Made by a program: the position numbers and the translations under genes. The notes under the pieces were generated by a model that had not been told where the DNA came from, searched no databases, and saw only the letters and a list, made by a program, of their open reading frames with translations. Shown in pieces: positions 25,240 to 37,117 of a stretch of 64,000 nt of DNA (position 1 is the first letter of the stretch; each line of letters begins with the position of its first letter). Location of the stretch: the NCBI GenBank assembly GCA_030549775.1, contig CM060175.1, positions 70,337,245-70,401,244 of the forward strand, in the 5' to 3' direction. This DNA comes from Tamarix chinensis (lineage: Eukaryota > Streptophyta > Magnoliopsida > Caryophyllales > Tamaricaceae).

Positions 25240-26559
25240 TTATTTTCCTTTTATAAATCCTAATCTATGATCCTTAACCAACTAATTATTTTGTTGTGAC
25301 ATTATAGAACAAGTTCAGCATAATGGATAATAATCAACTACCCAGATTAAAAGCGTTTGTGTTGTTTGCAATGCAACGCTTATATCGGTATTGGAAAGCT
25401 TGCTTGCATTCTTACTACAAAGAATGTGGAGATACACATGAGGAACGTTTGGAAAATCCACCTACTGATTTCGATCTAGAAAATTGGATAAAATGTTATG
25501 AAACTTTTAATTCTTTCCTTTATTGATAAGTTTTCTGCCTTACATGTTTGTGTATTAGGTATGAATTATTTATCTTCATTTCTTTTATTCTTAAATTGTA
25601 GAAAATGAGTGAACAAAACAGCAAGAATCGAAAGTCAGATAAATGGTGCCAACACACCACAGGAAACTTATCTTTTCCAAAAGTGGAAGCTATCATGGTA
25701 AGAATATCAAATAGTTATATTCGGTATATTTATTCATCTTTATGGATAAAATGACTAAGTAATGTGTCCTCACAGACAAAGAAGAATGGTGATGTCAAGC
25801 CGAGTGCTGATGTGATTTGGCTTGCTGAACACACGCGAATAAATGATCAAGGAGTATTAGAGTGGGTTACTGATGGACGCTCTAAGAAAATTCATGTAAA
25901 TTATTCTTATATTTGTATCAGTATATATATTAGTATATGTTAGTTCGTACAAAGAATTGATTATAACAACTATGAATCTATACATATGTAAAATGTTGTT
26001 GTGTTTATTGTAGGGAGACCTTCACCATCTTGTGACTAACAAGGATAAAGGAGCCCCTCAAACACGGGAAGATATGTTACTTCATGTTTTGGGCCCAAAG
26101 TCTGGATACACAAGGGGGAAAGGTAGTGGCTATGGCGGCTCGCTCAAATCAAGGATTCAAGAAGAACAACAACAGAAAATCATACAACAACAAAGTAAGG
26201 TAGATGAGCAACAAAATAAGATATGTAGTCTACAAAGTCAAATAGATGAGCTTAAAGAGAAACAAGATCAATCTATGGCCGCTTTTGAGAAGAGGATTTT
26301 AGAAATGAGTCAAATGATGGCTACCAATATTATCAGGTAAATTATAATTTCTAGAGTAATCCGACTTTGTATTTATTTCATGATATGAGCTACTTTGCAT
26401 TATCGTATTACTTATATCAATGCAACACATATACCGGTATACTTTCGAAAAACCCTTTTGACTTATCCACATATAGTTGGCATATGTAATCGCCAAAATC
26501 AATCGGAAAAAATGATTATCAAACATGACTATCTATCTATATTTTTGTCTCTTGTAGTG

Positions 26560-26596
<37 letters not shown>

Positions 26597-26848
26597 TACG
26601 TATATATATTTGTATCTATATGTGTATATATATACGTATACATATATAGACGTGCATAGATATACGTCTACATATATAGATGTACACATATTTACGTCTA
26701 CATATATAGACGTACACATATTTACGTCTATATATATGTATGTATGTACGCACAAGACATGTATTAATCTTGTTATTTATTCAGGTCCAGGAATACACTT
26801 GAGGATGATGGTGATGCGTTTCATGGTGGTGTTGACGATGATTATTGA
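19318..26848 (+). CDS. Second CACTA gene, En/Spm-type plant transposase-associated protein, multi-exon
   Basis: The protein resembles the plant 'transposase, Ptta/En/Spm' family, likely a subterminal-repeat-binding partner of TNP2. Proposed exons: 19318-19393, 24250-24483, 24630-24827, 24944-25158, 25308-about 25523, 25602-25697, 25776-25895, 26014-26336 and 26785-26848. The first three junctions are all phase 1, the others phase 0 or consistent, and the last exon ends in DDDY and TGA. Domains: a basic segment ([21 protein letters not shown]), a conserved core ([65 protein letters not shown]) and a C-terminal Gln-rich coiled coil ([15 protein letters not shown] to KEKQDQSM). Uncertain points: the exon-1 link across a 4.86-kb intron is inferred from phase alone, and no clean donor precedes the in-frame TGA at 25524-25526. 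It may therefore be one mutation from intact, or functional by a splice I cannot see. Confidence 0.75.
21514..22246 (-). pseudogene. Captured ATRX-like SNF2 helicase fragment, three exons with introns
   Basis: Read on the minus strand, exon a (22246-22127) gives [16 protein letters not shown] and [17 protein letters not shown], the SNF2 helicase motif I of ATRX-type proteins. Exon b (21950-21784) gives [19 protein letters not shown], then [15 protein letters not shown] and EDVSR. Exon c (21655-21514) gives [20 protein letters not shown] and [14 protein letters not shown]. Phases are consistent (0, 2, 0) and acceptors are good (TTGCAG, CTGTAG, TCAG), so genomic DNA including introns was captured. 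Defects: one in-frame TAG in exon c and loss of the GT donor after exon a (CAG|CTATAT). ATRX proteins remodel chromatin and help deposit histone H3.3. Only about 142 residues are present, from motif I to just before the DEAH-box region. It lies antisense inside an intron of a CACTA gene. Identity with the ATRX subfamily is strong; expression is unknown. Confidence 0.88.
23093..23560 (+). repeat. Possible small LTR or solo LTR inside the CACTA intron
   Basis: The block begins with ATTAACATATTAATTAAATA, has a TATA-like GTATAAATAAGGC near 23299, and is followed by TCTTCC-rich and TTTGTGTTGTAAT-like sequence. This resembles the layout of a short copia-type LTR (U3, TATA, R/U5). No target duplication or partner LTR was found, so this is a suggestion from composition and layout only. 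Confidence 0.35.
25201..25236 (+). repeat. (AT)n microsatellite
   Basis: This uninterrupted run of AT dinucleotides lies in an intron of the second CACTA gene. Confidence 0.95.
26562..26590 (+). repeat. (AC)n microsatellite
   Basis: A near-perfect AC run lies in the last intron of the second CACTA gene and leads into the 30-bp repeat. Confidence 0.95.
26634..26740 (+). repeat. 30-bp minisatellite, about 3.5 units
   Basis: The units at 26634, 26664 and 26694 are each 30 bp, of the form ACGTCTACATATATAGA followed by a GTACACATATTT-like half. A partial unit follows at 26724. Each unit contains internal palindromes (TATATA, GTAC, ACGT). Confidence 0.85.
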
Positions 26849-27199
26849 TATATTTGTGGATAGATGAATTTTGTTATTAGTTGATGCGTAGATCTGATCA
26901 AGATTGCATTCTTAGATTCCGACGTATTTTTTGTTGTCCTTTTTACCAAAAAACACTTTACAAGAGTGTTTTGCCGAAAACTCTTGGTGTTATTATGGTG
27001 ATGTCATATTGGATGTTTAGTTTCTATTTTTGAAAATTGTATCAAATAATTATACAATTAATGTATGATGCATTTCATATTAATGATGAAATGAATTTAC
27101 TATATATTGACAATTATATTTGATTAATATATGTATGTGAATGTGACATGCTAGAAAGTGATAATTTATTTAATATATAGCATTGCAGGAATTTATTTA
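26849..27199 (+). other. 3' flank of the second CACTA gene
   Basis: AT-rich sequence after the stop codon. It includes a perfect short inverted pair around 26948-26992 (AAAAAACACTT...AGAGTGTTTT then CCGAAAACTCTTGG), which could form a hairpin at the transcript end. No gene was seen. Confidence 0.35.
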
Positions 27200-27893
27200 T
27201 TTGGAAACAAAGAAATTGTTGCCAAAAATAATAGTGGATGAAATTATTTCATTAGCAACAGAAATGTTGTTACAAAAATTAAAGTACATTATTGGCAACA
27301 GAAATGTTGTTGCAAAAAATATCTTACATTATTGGAAAAAAAAATAACCGCAAAAATATAGCATATTATTCGCAACAGAAATGTTATTGCAAAAAATATA
27401 TCATACATTATTGGCAACAAAACAACCGTTGCAAAAAATATCTTATATTATTGGCAACAAAACAACCGTTGCAAAAGATATATTACATTATTGGCAAAAA
27501 AACAACCGCAAAAATATAGCACATTATTTGCAATAGAAATGTTGTTACAAAAAATATCTTAGATTATTGGCAACAAAACAACCGTTGCAAAAAATAGCAT
27601 ATTATTCGCAACTATAACATATTATTCGCAACAACAATCTCGTTGCAAAAAGTATATCTTATTCGCAACAGGGAAATCGTTGCGAAATATAATTATGCTC
27701 CAACATTTGTCAATCATTTAAGAAAACAAAATACTATTTTTAGCCACAAGTTTATCGTTGCGAAAATAACCTTTTTTGGCAACGGAAAAAAGTCGTTGCA
27801 AAAACCTTTAGTTACGCTATCATATGCAACGACAATTCGTCGTTACCAAAAATATTATATCGTTGGCAAATACATATTTGGCAACGACATATT
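27200..27893 (+). repeat. CACTA right subterminal repeat array
   Basis: A loose tandem array has a period of about 40-60 bp and the form ATTATTGGCAACAAAACAACC followed by GTTGCAAAAAATATCTTA. It shares the GCAAC/GTTGC motif with the left subterminal region. Motif density rises toward the terminus. Short frames at 27292 and 27643 read through the repeats and are not genes. Confidence 0.85.
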
Positions 27894-27923
27894 CCGTTGC
27901 CAAAAATAGCTTTTCTTGTAGTG
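27894..27923 (-). repeat. CACTA terminal inverted repeat, right
   Basis: This is the exact reverse complement of 12643-12672. It is followed by the TTA duplication at 27924-27926. Confidence 0.97.
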
Positions 27924-29277
27924 TTAGTTTTTGACTTCTAACCTAAATCATAATGATAATAATTATCCATATATAATAACCATTATTATAACATAATTTT
28001 GATAATGGACCATGACACATGTTAGGATTCAAGAGTAACAATTACCATAAATAACATATGATGCATAGTTCCACAAAATGCTCACTTTTCCATAATACAA
28101 AACATCTATATCATCAAATGACATCAATAGAATGAGTTAAGAAGTATACTAATGCTAGTCATAATATTATATAAAAATCCACATATAGCACCAAAACCCA
28201 ATACTATGACATGTTTCTTTATCTAGCCATCATTAGTCTCTAAGCAAGTATAACCCTAAGTTTACTCCTACAATACCATCAAAATATCAATTAAACACAA
28301 AGAATAATATATGTTAAAATTGTAAGAAAAAAATAGGAATAATTAACAAAAAGGAGGTTTGAAAAGAGAAAAATAAAACTAAAATAAGTGACTCAAGTCT
28401 ATGTGAAGGTGTGACATAAATAGATCCTAGGTGCATGAGGTATATATTCAATTAAGGGGAGTTATATGAGATTCTAACCAAACCATAGCATGGGTTTGTG
28501 ATATTTTCACACAGGAGGGGTAGAGTAGTTTGAGATTCTCACATTGGAAAAGGTTTGTTGAGTAAGGGTAGGGTAGTTTTGGGGGTGTTGTTGTGTGAAG
28601 GAAACCAAATATCAGGCTAAAATGAGGAAGTTGCATGATTTTCTCATGCTACCACTAAGGAGGAATGTGAAGTGCTAATGAAGAGTATGGTTGTGTGGAA
28701 TTATGTTTGATGAGTTAAATTGGGATTTTCACACCAAAATGACAAAAAGATTTACAAGACAAAGCATAGAAAAATTATGAATAGAGAGGGAGTTAGGAGA
28801 GGTTTGGTTGGTAGTGTATTAAATAAAGTTGGAGAGAAAGAAAAGGGGTATTTATGTTCAGGATGTGTCATGTGAATGGTGAGGAATGCAGAGGGTTAAG
28901 GAGCATATGAGTATAATGCAAAGGTGGAGAATAGGGGATTTGAGGAAATTTTATGTGACAGATCCTTTGGGTTGAGGGATGTGATTATCGTTAGGATTGA
29001 GGTAGAGTAATAAACGGAAGGAATTTGCCAAGGAAGGAGTAAATCATGAGGGAAAGAATTAACGTTAAGTAAAGGAGAAGAAGAAAAGAGAAAAAGGAAA
29101 AGAAATAGAAGAGGAAAAGAAAATAAAAAGGAAATTATAAAAATGAAAAGAAGGAAAAAGTTTAGGATTAGGGGTTATGCTAGGTTTAAATTTATGATTA
29201 AAGAATTAGGGTGAAATAAAAAAAATGCTAATTATCTAGAATTAGGGTCAGGTTAATTTAAAAGTTTTACATCATTA
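27924..29277 (-). repeat. Minus-strand LTR, family C, second copy (right part)
   Basis: This resumes the LTR cut at 12642. Positions 28800-29270 align with 11300-11870, with GGAAGGAG-rich stretches then repeated TTAGGG-type phrases. The LTR start in minus orientation is near 29277 (TTTTACATC on plus). A matching integrase remnant lies just upstream in minus sense, so this is its 3' LTR. No gene was seen; the minus frame at 28448-28636 is incidental. Confidence 0.55.
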
Positions 29278-29439
29278 CTCCCTTAAAAATAGAATCATTC
29301 CCTAAGTTAATAAGTCAAGGTTGGGGAAGAAGGGAAGAAGGGAAGAAGGATGTCATGAAGGGTGATCTTGGGATTTAACACTATGGAAGTTGACACAACT
29401 CTATCGGGTACTACCCCTCTAAAAGAGGAAGAATGCTAA

Positions 29440-30310
29440 AACCTAATGTTTTCTATACCAAAGATCTTGGTGCATGGCCTTATCTATCTCCTAGTTCAAT
29501 TCCTTTACTTTATGGTGGCTCTAGATAACCTTCACAAGATGAAATAAGCTCATAAAAGTCTATCGCACCTTGGTATCAAGAATCTACAAGGGTGCCTCTT
29601 CATAGGTTAATAAATAATGAAGCTCGATCTCATTGAGTCTGATCACATAGAATGGATATATATTGTACTTCCTCAAATACAAGGCATAGAAGACATTGAA
29701 AACTTAGGTTAACTCAAATGGAAGTGCTAAGAAGTATACAACATCACCAACTCTGTCTAGGATCTTATAATGCCCAATGTACCTTAGTGTATGAGACCCT
29801 CAACAAAACTATGTTCCCTACCTCAAAACCATCATTATGTCATGTAAAGTTAACATAACTTTTTTGTCAATTGTAATTTTTTGTTACCCTATCCTTAATC
29901 AACCAAAGAAGTTGGGTTGTCTCCTCAATCAAAAAGAGTCTTGCTAATGTCACTCTAAACCAAAAGGCTTCCAACATTGCATTTATAAAGTTCAACAAAA
30001 TTTTACATCCCAATCCTAACATGATAATTGTTGTTATATAAAAATTCCACCAATTTTAGATGATTCTGACAACTACATCGAAAGTAGAGAAAATAGACTC
30101 GCAATATATCATCGAGAGTCTGGAGTGTCCTATCCATTTTCCCATCTATATTAGACTAAAAAGTGCCACTCATCCTAAAATTCATACCCATAGCCTCTTG
30201 CAGCTTCACAAGAAGTGTGAAATGTCGAATCCCTATCGAAAACTATATCAATAGGTATTCCATACCAACTAATGCATTATCATAAGTACCAAATTATACC
30301 CTAATTCTAA
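29440..30310 (-). pseudogene. Gypsy integrase C-terminal remnant
   Basis: Minus-strand translation gives, in shifting frames, WYGIPIDIVFDRDS near 30280, MDRTLQTLDDILR near 30110, LVEFLYNNNYHVRIGM near 30010, and LRYIGHYKILDRVGDVVYFL then VFNVFYALYLRKYNIYP near 29780-29650. These follow the order of plant gypsy integrase: end of the catalytic core (SDRD, then DGQsERTIQTLEDmLR, then EFaYNNSyH) and the C-terminal domain that precedes the chromodomain. Multiple stops and frameshifts are present. The protein is truncated at its upstream end near 30310, where another repeat begins. Confidence 0.75.
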
Positions 30311-31500
30311 ATACATCATAAAAGGTAAGAAAAAGTTAAACCCACAAATAATAGTTTAAATCAAGAATTTGGTAATTAATGTTAAAACCCAATTATCTAC
30401 TAGCATTAACTTCTACCTCTAAACTCCATACTATTAATAAGTAATAAAATGCTTTACTCACTAATGAATGAGGACAGAAGATAATCAATTATGGACTCAA
30501 GGTATCAAATAATTATCTAGAAAAGAATAATTCTAATTACTCTAACGTTGACCTATGGAAACTCATAATAAGTCATTTCCTTACTTTTCTTCAATTCTAA
30601 TAAATCAAATAAGCTCTCACTTTATTGTTTATCCAATTAATAACAAAGGTTAAGAATACTATATTCAATTAATGGTAGCATTATGAATAGAAAGAAATCA
30701 ACTACAACCATAATTACATAAGCTCAAATCATGTAATTGTATGAATTAATAGACAAGATTATGATTAACATTTTACCATATCTTGATGATAATAAATAAA
30801 TACATATTAATTCCATGATCCTAGATTTGAATAGAATTTAGACTAATAAGGTGATAAATATAATTAGTCCAAATTCATAATCTATGATAGGAAATTATTT
30901 AATTTCATCTATTAATTTAGTTAGATCATGCGTATAATCATAAATTAAAATTATGTTTTATATCCATAACCCCAATCCCACCATTGATTCCCCTATCATC
31001 TACTAATTTAGACTATCATCTTCATAATTATAACACCATACAATTTAATAAAATAACTCATAATTACCATCAAGTATTAATAACACAAAAATCATATTTT
31101 TGTTATTAAGAGATGAATGGAGAAGAACTTATCGAATTGAATTACTAAATTCCAATTGTAAAACTAATTACATTGAATTACTAAACTATGATCATAAAAC
31201 TAATTACATTGAATAACAATGTAATAAAAATTGTGAAATATGTCTGATATAGAGAGAAAGAGAGTGTTTATCTCTAAAAATATGTAAAAAAAACAAACTA
31301 TTTGAATACATAAAAATTGGAGAATATAACAAGGAGAAGTCTACTAGAACGGTTACATAATTTTAAATACACACGATCTATGTTTGAGAAACACAGTGGT
31401 ATTGTATTTTGTTATGAACCCGTTGCCAAATGATAAAAATGAAGTTTCTTGATCTAGTAAAAAAACATGTCCCCCCATGTTAATAAACAATAGGGTACCA
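30310..31500 (-). repeat. Minus-strand LTR of the same family as the left-edge element
   Basis: In reverse complement, 30530-30700 reads ATAATGCTACCATTAATTGAA, then TTGTTATTAATTGGATAAACA, then CAACGTTAGAGTAATTAGAA. It matches 1-175 and 5405-5575 block by block. Left and right edges are approximate. Confidence 0.6.
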
Positions 31501-33110
31501 TGTTTCTTCCTACTTGGATTTCTCTTCATAAAGTTTTAGAAGAAAATCTCCTTTGATGTTCATTCTCCATTTTTGGTCTTTTCTTCCATTCATTAATGTT
31601 CCGTTGATGTGTACCTTGCTTCTTTTCCTCTTTCCTTCTACTTCTCCTTTAAATTTCTTCCTTTTTATCTTTTCCTAAAAAATCTATCCAAATGAGAAAA
31701 ACTTGAGAAAATATCAAATCTTATAAATGCAATAAGGAATAAATGACACTTTTTCATGGAATAATAACTTATAAATCTCATTCATCAAATACCCCCACAC
31801 TTAGATTGTTTCTTGTCCCCAAGAAAAAACATTATATCATGCACAGCAGAAACATCAATAAGTACAATTGAAATAAGTTATGATTAACAAGAATTGTAAG
31901 CTTCAATGTATTTATTCATCTAACAATGCATTAGGACTCAAAACATTTATTAAATCATAACATACAAACATTAAAAAATATTTTGGATCACTCATCTAAT
32001 ATACCAAATCAACAATTGTATCAAATTCTCAAGTGGTTAGTGAAAGTTAATTAGTACAATTAGCATCTAATAATTCAAAGCTAGATTAAGATTAATGAAA
32101 GTTAAATTGGTAGATTCTCACTTTTGGCACATATAAACACTCACTCTCATGTGTATAGGGTGAAATGTGTTTACTCATAAATTTCTCCACATGATTACAA
32201 TAGCCTATATGTTTTCCATTATCTAAATTCGTTATTTCTTAAGAGAACTAAAGTATATAAGAATCAAGAATTCTTAAAAAAAATTAATAGGGCTTTGGTT
32301 CCAAGGTAGGAAATAATTGTGGGATTGTAGCTGGACTCTACCAACTAGAGGAGCAACTTCATTCTTTCAACCTAAATTTTTTCAACTCTTCATCTTTCCT
32401 TTACTTCACTTGCCTCTTTAAACAAGACAAACCAAATGTAATCTCAACCCCTTTTATTCAACCAAATTTCAAATAAAAGACATGAACTTTTATTCTCCTC
32501 CTCCTCCTCCTCTTCTTCTTCTTCTTTTGGATAACTTAAAAAGTATAAATAAGTAAATTCATATATTTTTAAATATTTAGTGACTCCATTTATTTTTTAC
32601 ACAACACCAAAATCCCCATCCTTAGATCTCACCATATTAGAATAACAAACATTATCCCTCAAAAACTATCACTTCACTATATAGAGAGGAGGAAGCAAAA
32701 TACGCATGGATAATAGTTGCTAACATATGTTAGATCAATAGAATAAGGTTTAAGGATTAAAGTGGATATATAATGTATAACTATTTTTATAATAATCACA
32801 TTTTTCACTACATAAAAAATTTGTTTAAAACCATTGTAGATATGAAGGACTACTAAAAACATAGGAAAAATGTGGTGTTACCACTAAATTTAACATAGGA
32901 TAGGCATTATCCACTCATCCCAAGTTAGATACAAGGATGAAAATCCAAATTGATGAAAATTATAGTAGATTGTGCAAGAAACGATACATAGATATTAAAG
33001 AAAATGTTCACAAGAATAGGACCTCGATTGTCCCCAAATATTCAAATATATGAAGGAAATTAAGCAGAAGTATAGAATTTCAATCACATAAAACAAAAGT
33101 AGAATGTAGC
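31500..33110 (-). other. Non-coding 3' internal region of that minus-strand element
   Basis: In minus sense a polypurine-like run, CTAAGTGTGGGGGTATTTG, lies near 31790. This run is typical of tRNA-Asp-primed gypsy elements downstream of pol. A CTCCTC/TTCTTC microsatellite lies at 32492-32526. The remainder holds no recognisable frame. Confidence 0.4.
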
Positions 33111-36100
33111 CCTAAACCCTTATCTGTTAAGGACTACATAGAATTCTTCATATTTCCATGCTTTTAAAACTCATGACCACATGAGGTAAGCCTGCTACTG
33201 ACCATCCCCAAAAACTTGCACATGGTCCTTTCATCATGGGAATGAGCAGGTGACCAAGTAAATGGGTACATCAGTATTCTTCATACTTAGTAAGCTAATT
33301 TACCACCTCAATAGGATTCACAAGCACTCAAAGTCCTAACATAATATGGATATCATACTAGCATTCTTCATGCTTATAATAATTAGGTATACGTGATCTC
33401 TTATGGTCATATAATGAATCAAAGACTCATACCATACGCGAATCTTCATGCTTATCAACAGAACACGACATCATAGATAACAACATGTAATCTACTAAGT
33501 AGATTATTAAAACTATTATTAAGGCTTCTATCATCCATTCATATATTTTCCCTTTGAGTCCATTTTTCCCACTGAAATAACCCATTACTTCATTTATTTA
33601 TAAGACATTATCTCTCTTCTCGCTCTTTCCTTTTTATTTTTGTATTTATCCATATTCTTATTCTGATTCTTATTTAGTGATGGACTATGCATTACCCTAT
33701 GGTCTCATATACCTGGGAAGTCTATCTAAACTTAAGGAGACAAATTCCAATTGAAGCCAAGTAACCACCAATAGAAATAAAGTCTAGTTAAAGCCAAAAA
33801 CCACCTAGGTAACCAAAGCGTTTAGTATTGATAATCCCTAGTACATTTATGAATGTCTAGAGTAGTTAAGATACTAGGATCTACTAGGATCCTGCCAGAA
33901 GGCAAATTCCAAAGGCACCAATCAAAGCTTAAAAGTAGACTAACCCTCAATAATTATTCGAGGATCAGGTAACCCAGACCCGTATACAACTAGATCATCT
34001 TCCATTTTAAGTGATTAGTGTATTATTTCCAAGTTTATGTGATCATAAAAGACCCATACAACATGCAAGTAAGGCATCCACATACTTATTCCATCTTAAC
34101 CATTTTTATTCCCCCAACAATATGGTGGGATTTTCATTAGGGCTTGAACAAAATTATTCAATCCATCTAAATAATCCATTTTTGGTTAATAAGCCAGAGT
34201 ACATTACCCTTTAAATTCATAAAATACTTATTCAAGTTTTTCCACTAAGGCCTTCACAAATACTTATTGAATATACTAGGAATTATGATCCATTCAATCC
34301 ATCCACTAGGTTTTCAATCCGTGCCAAAAAGTGTATTTCACTCATTAAATAGTTGTATAATAGTGTTAGTCATAGTCTCAAAATATATCACGGTAAAAAA
34401 AATTAAAATCACACAATTTGGCTAAACTAGTTGATCAATTTAGCCTAACAAGTTGATCAATTTTACCAATCAATTGATCGATTTGGGTTATCCCAAACCC
34501 ATAGTTCCCTCAAATCGATTGATTGATTTAGATAAACTAGTTAACTGTTCCAAGACTTGTCAATCTATTCTACCAAACAAGTCAATTGGTTTAAATATAG
34601 AGCAACAAAGGTCACTACAAACCCACTAGTCAATCAATTTGGTTCAACCAGTTGAGTGTTCTAAGGACTGGTCTATCTGTTTGACCAAACTACTCAATTG
34701 GTATGCCCTTAAACAATACATAATAGAAAATTTTCTTACAAATCACCCTCTAAAATCCTACCAAATTCAACCCAAACATATCATAACATCATACTAATAT
34801 TTCACTAGGTCATAAACTTAATAATGCTTCATATTCAAGTGAATCAACCCTATTTTCTCTAAAATCATGCATTTTTCTCTAAGTAAAAAAATAATTCAAC
34901 ACTTATTAATTAGAAACCAAACTCTCATTAAGACATATAAAATTAACAATTTATAGGATACATCCCATCATATTTTTATTCAAGAAACATTTGACAAGTA
35001 AGAATGACTTACTTGAAGCTAAAAATATTTCCACCAATGGGAAAACACAACCTAGAGATTCTCAATTTCCAAAACCTTTAAAAAAAATTAAGTTAAAACA
35101 TTATAAATCATTGAATCTTTTCACAAATTAGAAGGAAAAATAGGCTCACCAACCCTAAGAGAAAAACTAAAGGAAGATTTTGCTAAGTGGAGGTCAACTT
35201 CCTCCTAAATCTAACTTGTTTTTATTAAAATATAAATGAAGAAGGAGCTAGAGAAAGGATTAAAAGAATGGAATGAACTTGAAAGCAAGTTAGAAGTGGA
35301 GAGGAAGGACCAAACAACTTGAATGCTAGAGAGGTGAGATATTTTATAGGCTAAAAGAAAAGTGGGAAGAAGGAGTGATTATGGTTATTTATAGCCAAAA
35401 TCTAGTTCAGGAAGGATGGTGATATGCAACATATTGAAAAAATTAATCTTACCATTCAAATTTAAGACAAATAGGTAGATTTATGAAAGATAGGTTGTCT
35501 TCCCTTCTAAGCTTAAAATGGTATTTTTGTGGAATGCAGTTTGAATTTGTCTAAAAAATATCAAACATTAGAACGGTAATGGAAGATCAACATAGGAAGG
35601 AATCACTTAGCTGAGTAGATATGGTATGGATTTTGAAGCAATTATTATAGAGTTTTACAAAGAGAGAGGTGAAACAAGATAATGGTGAGGTCCTCCTCTC
35701 CCTCAATTGTCCAAATCATACCCTCAGATAAGTTCAAAGCAACAACTTGAGCTGAATAAATGCTAATAAAAAATTTAGTAATCTCTCAAGAATAGCTTGG
35801 AGTTGGATTATCAAGGTTCCTTTTTACTATAAGAAATTTTTTAGAAAAATAAAGCTTAAAAAATATACTTGGCCCAACCAACAAGTTGATTAGTTTGGCC
35901 TACAAGTCAAATATTTTACTAACTAGTCTATCGGCTCCCCCAATCTAGTTAATTATATTGGTAGAACAAAAAACTTTATCTAAAATTATGAACTAGTCAA
36001 TTGATTCATAGAACCAATCAATCAATCCACCTTAAACCTTATTTTATTCAATTTACCAAACTTTAATCAAATTCATCTTTTCCTCAAACCCAATTATAGT

Positions 36101-36193
36101 TCCAAATGAAAATCAAACGTTATCAAATTTTATAAAACATTATAACTTTTCATTCAATAAATAATACAAAAAAATATGGGGTATTAAAATTAC
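33110..36193 (-). repeat. Minus-strand long LTR, family D
   Basis: In minus orientation this starts near 36193 (TAATACCCCATATTTTTTTG, matching the LTR start at 58000). It runs through the CGACTAGTT-rich stretches and ends near 33110. Sequences at 33800-33960 are the reverse complement of 40610-40760, and 33160-33290 of 37790-37890. The last few hundred bases of the LTR are missing. No gene was seen; the frame at 34011 is incidental. Confidence 0.7.
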
Positions 36194-36199
36194 AAAGGT

Positions 36200-37117
36200 A
36201 AGTTATTTAGTCCATAGTTAGAAATTAAAGAAAAGTTCCTCTATCATTTTTGAATATCCTAAAGTCCTATGTGGTCTTGAAGAGAACTAATGGAAAACTC
36301 TCACAAAAATTTATGTCTGTCAATTTTAGATCTCATTTCATCTCAATCTCAATCAATGCATGGGTTGATTACTAATTATTCTAACTTTCTTTCCTTCACC
36401 ACTATCAAAGTCTCAATTTTTTATTTTTAAGGTTTGCAAGATGGTGATCAAATTGATTCATTACAATTTTGAAAAATCATTTGTTATAAGATTTAGCCCC
36501 ATTACCTTGCTTACCCAATTAACAAATAAATCTAATCTAAAACTTATAGTTTATAAATATTTTTATTTTTATTTTATTTTATTTTATTGCAAATAAAAAA
36601 CACACACCATCAAACTTAAACAAACCAAACACATTGAAACAAACCAAATAGATATAAAACAATTTGAAAAAACTAAAAGCAAATCACACTAGCACAAATA
36701 AAGAAAGAAATAATAAAAAGAAAGTAGATAATGCAAACAAACACTAACATAAAAAACTAAACATACCAAAAAAAGTGCATCCCCCTACTTAGATTGTACA
36801 TTGTCTCCAATGAAGTAATCCAAACAACTAGAGAAAAAAAAAGGAATAAGATAGGATCTATTGAGGTGGATGAGGTGGAGGATCCCTTAACTAAAGTTGA
36901 AACGCATTGAGAGTTGACATAATTTTCATCATTTGATCTTTATTAGTCTTGAGAGTATTCATTTTAGATAATACTTCTTAAAACTGTGATTTTACACGAT
37001 TTTGAAGCTATAGATATCAATTAGGGATATAAGATGATGAAATAGCATGCAGAAGTTGATGAGGAGGGGGAGGAGGTGTTGCTTCTTCACTAGGATGGGG
37101 TATTAAAAAAGTTTCAT
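36200..37117 (-). other. Non-coding remnant, possibly of another minus-strand gypsy element
   Basis: A complement of the CTAAGTAGGGGGATGCAC polypurine-like run lies near 36780. No conserved protein can be read. The right edge abuts a family D LTR fragment. Confidence 0.35.

Larger units (their letters stand above)
12643..27923 (+). mobile_element. CACTA (En/Spm) DNA transposon, 15.28 kb, with both termini
   Basis: The termini 12643-12672 and 27894-27923 are perfect 30-bp inverted repeats that begin CACTACAAGAAAAGC and end in GGCAACGG. A TTA duplication flanks the element. Subterminal regions are packed with GCAACGG/CCGTTGC-type motifs in both orientations, the expected transposase-binding repeats. 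Two plus-strand transposase-related genes lie inside: a TNP2-type gene with stops (15423-19101) and a second En/Spm-type gene (19318-26848). A captured minus-strand ATRX-like fragment sits between them in the second gene's first intron. Intact ends and duplication mean the insertion boundaries are undisturbed. The broken TNP2 gene suggests the copy now needs help from elsewhere to move. Confidence 0.97.

Noticed and set aside
26395..26867. Overlapping frames on both strands at the AC and 30-bp repeats
   Set aside because: All read through simple repeats within an intron; only the last exon (26785-26848) is taken as coding.
28448..28636. Short minus-strand frame with Pro and Thr
   Set aside because: Lies in a family C LTR and has no counterpart in the other copy.
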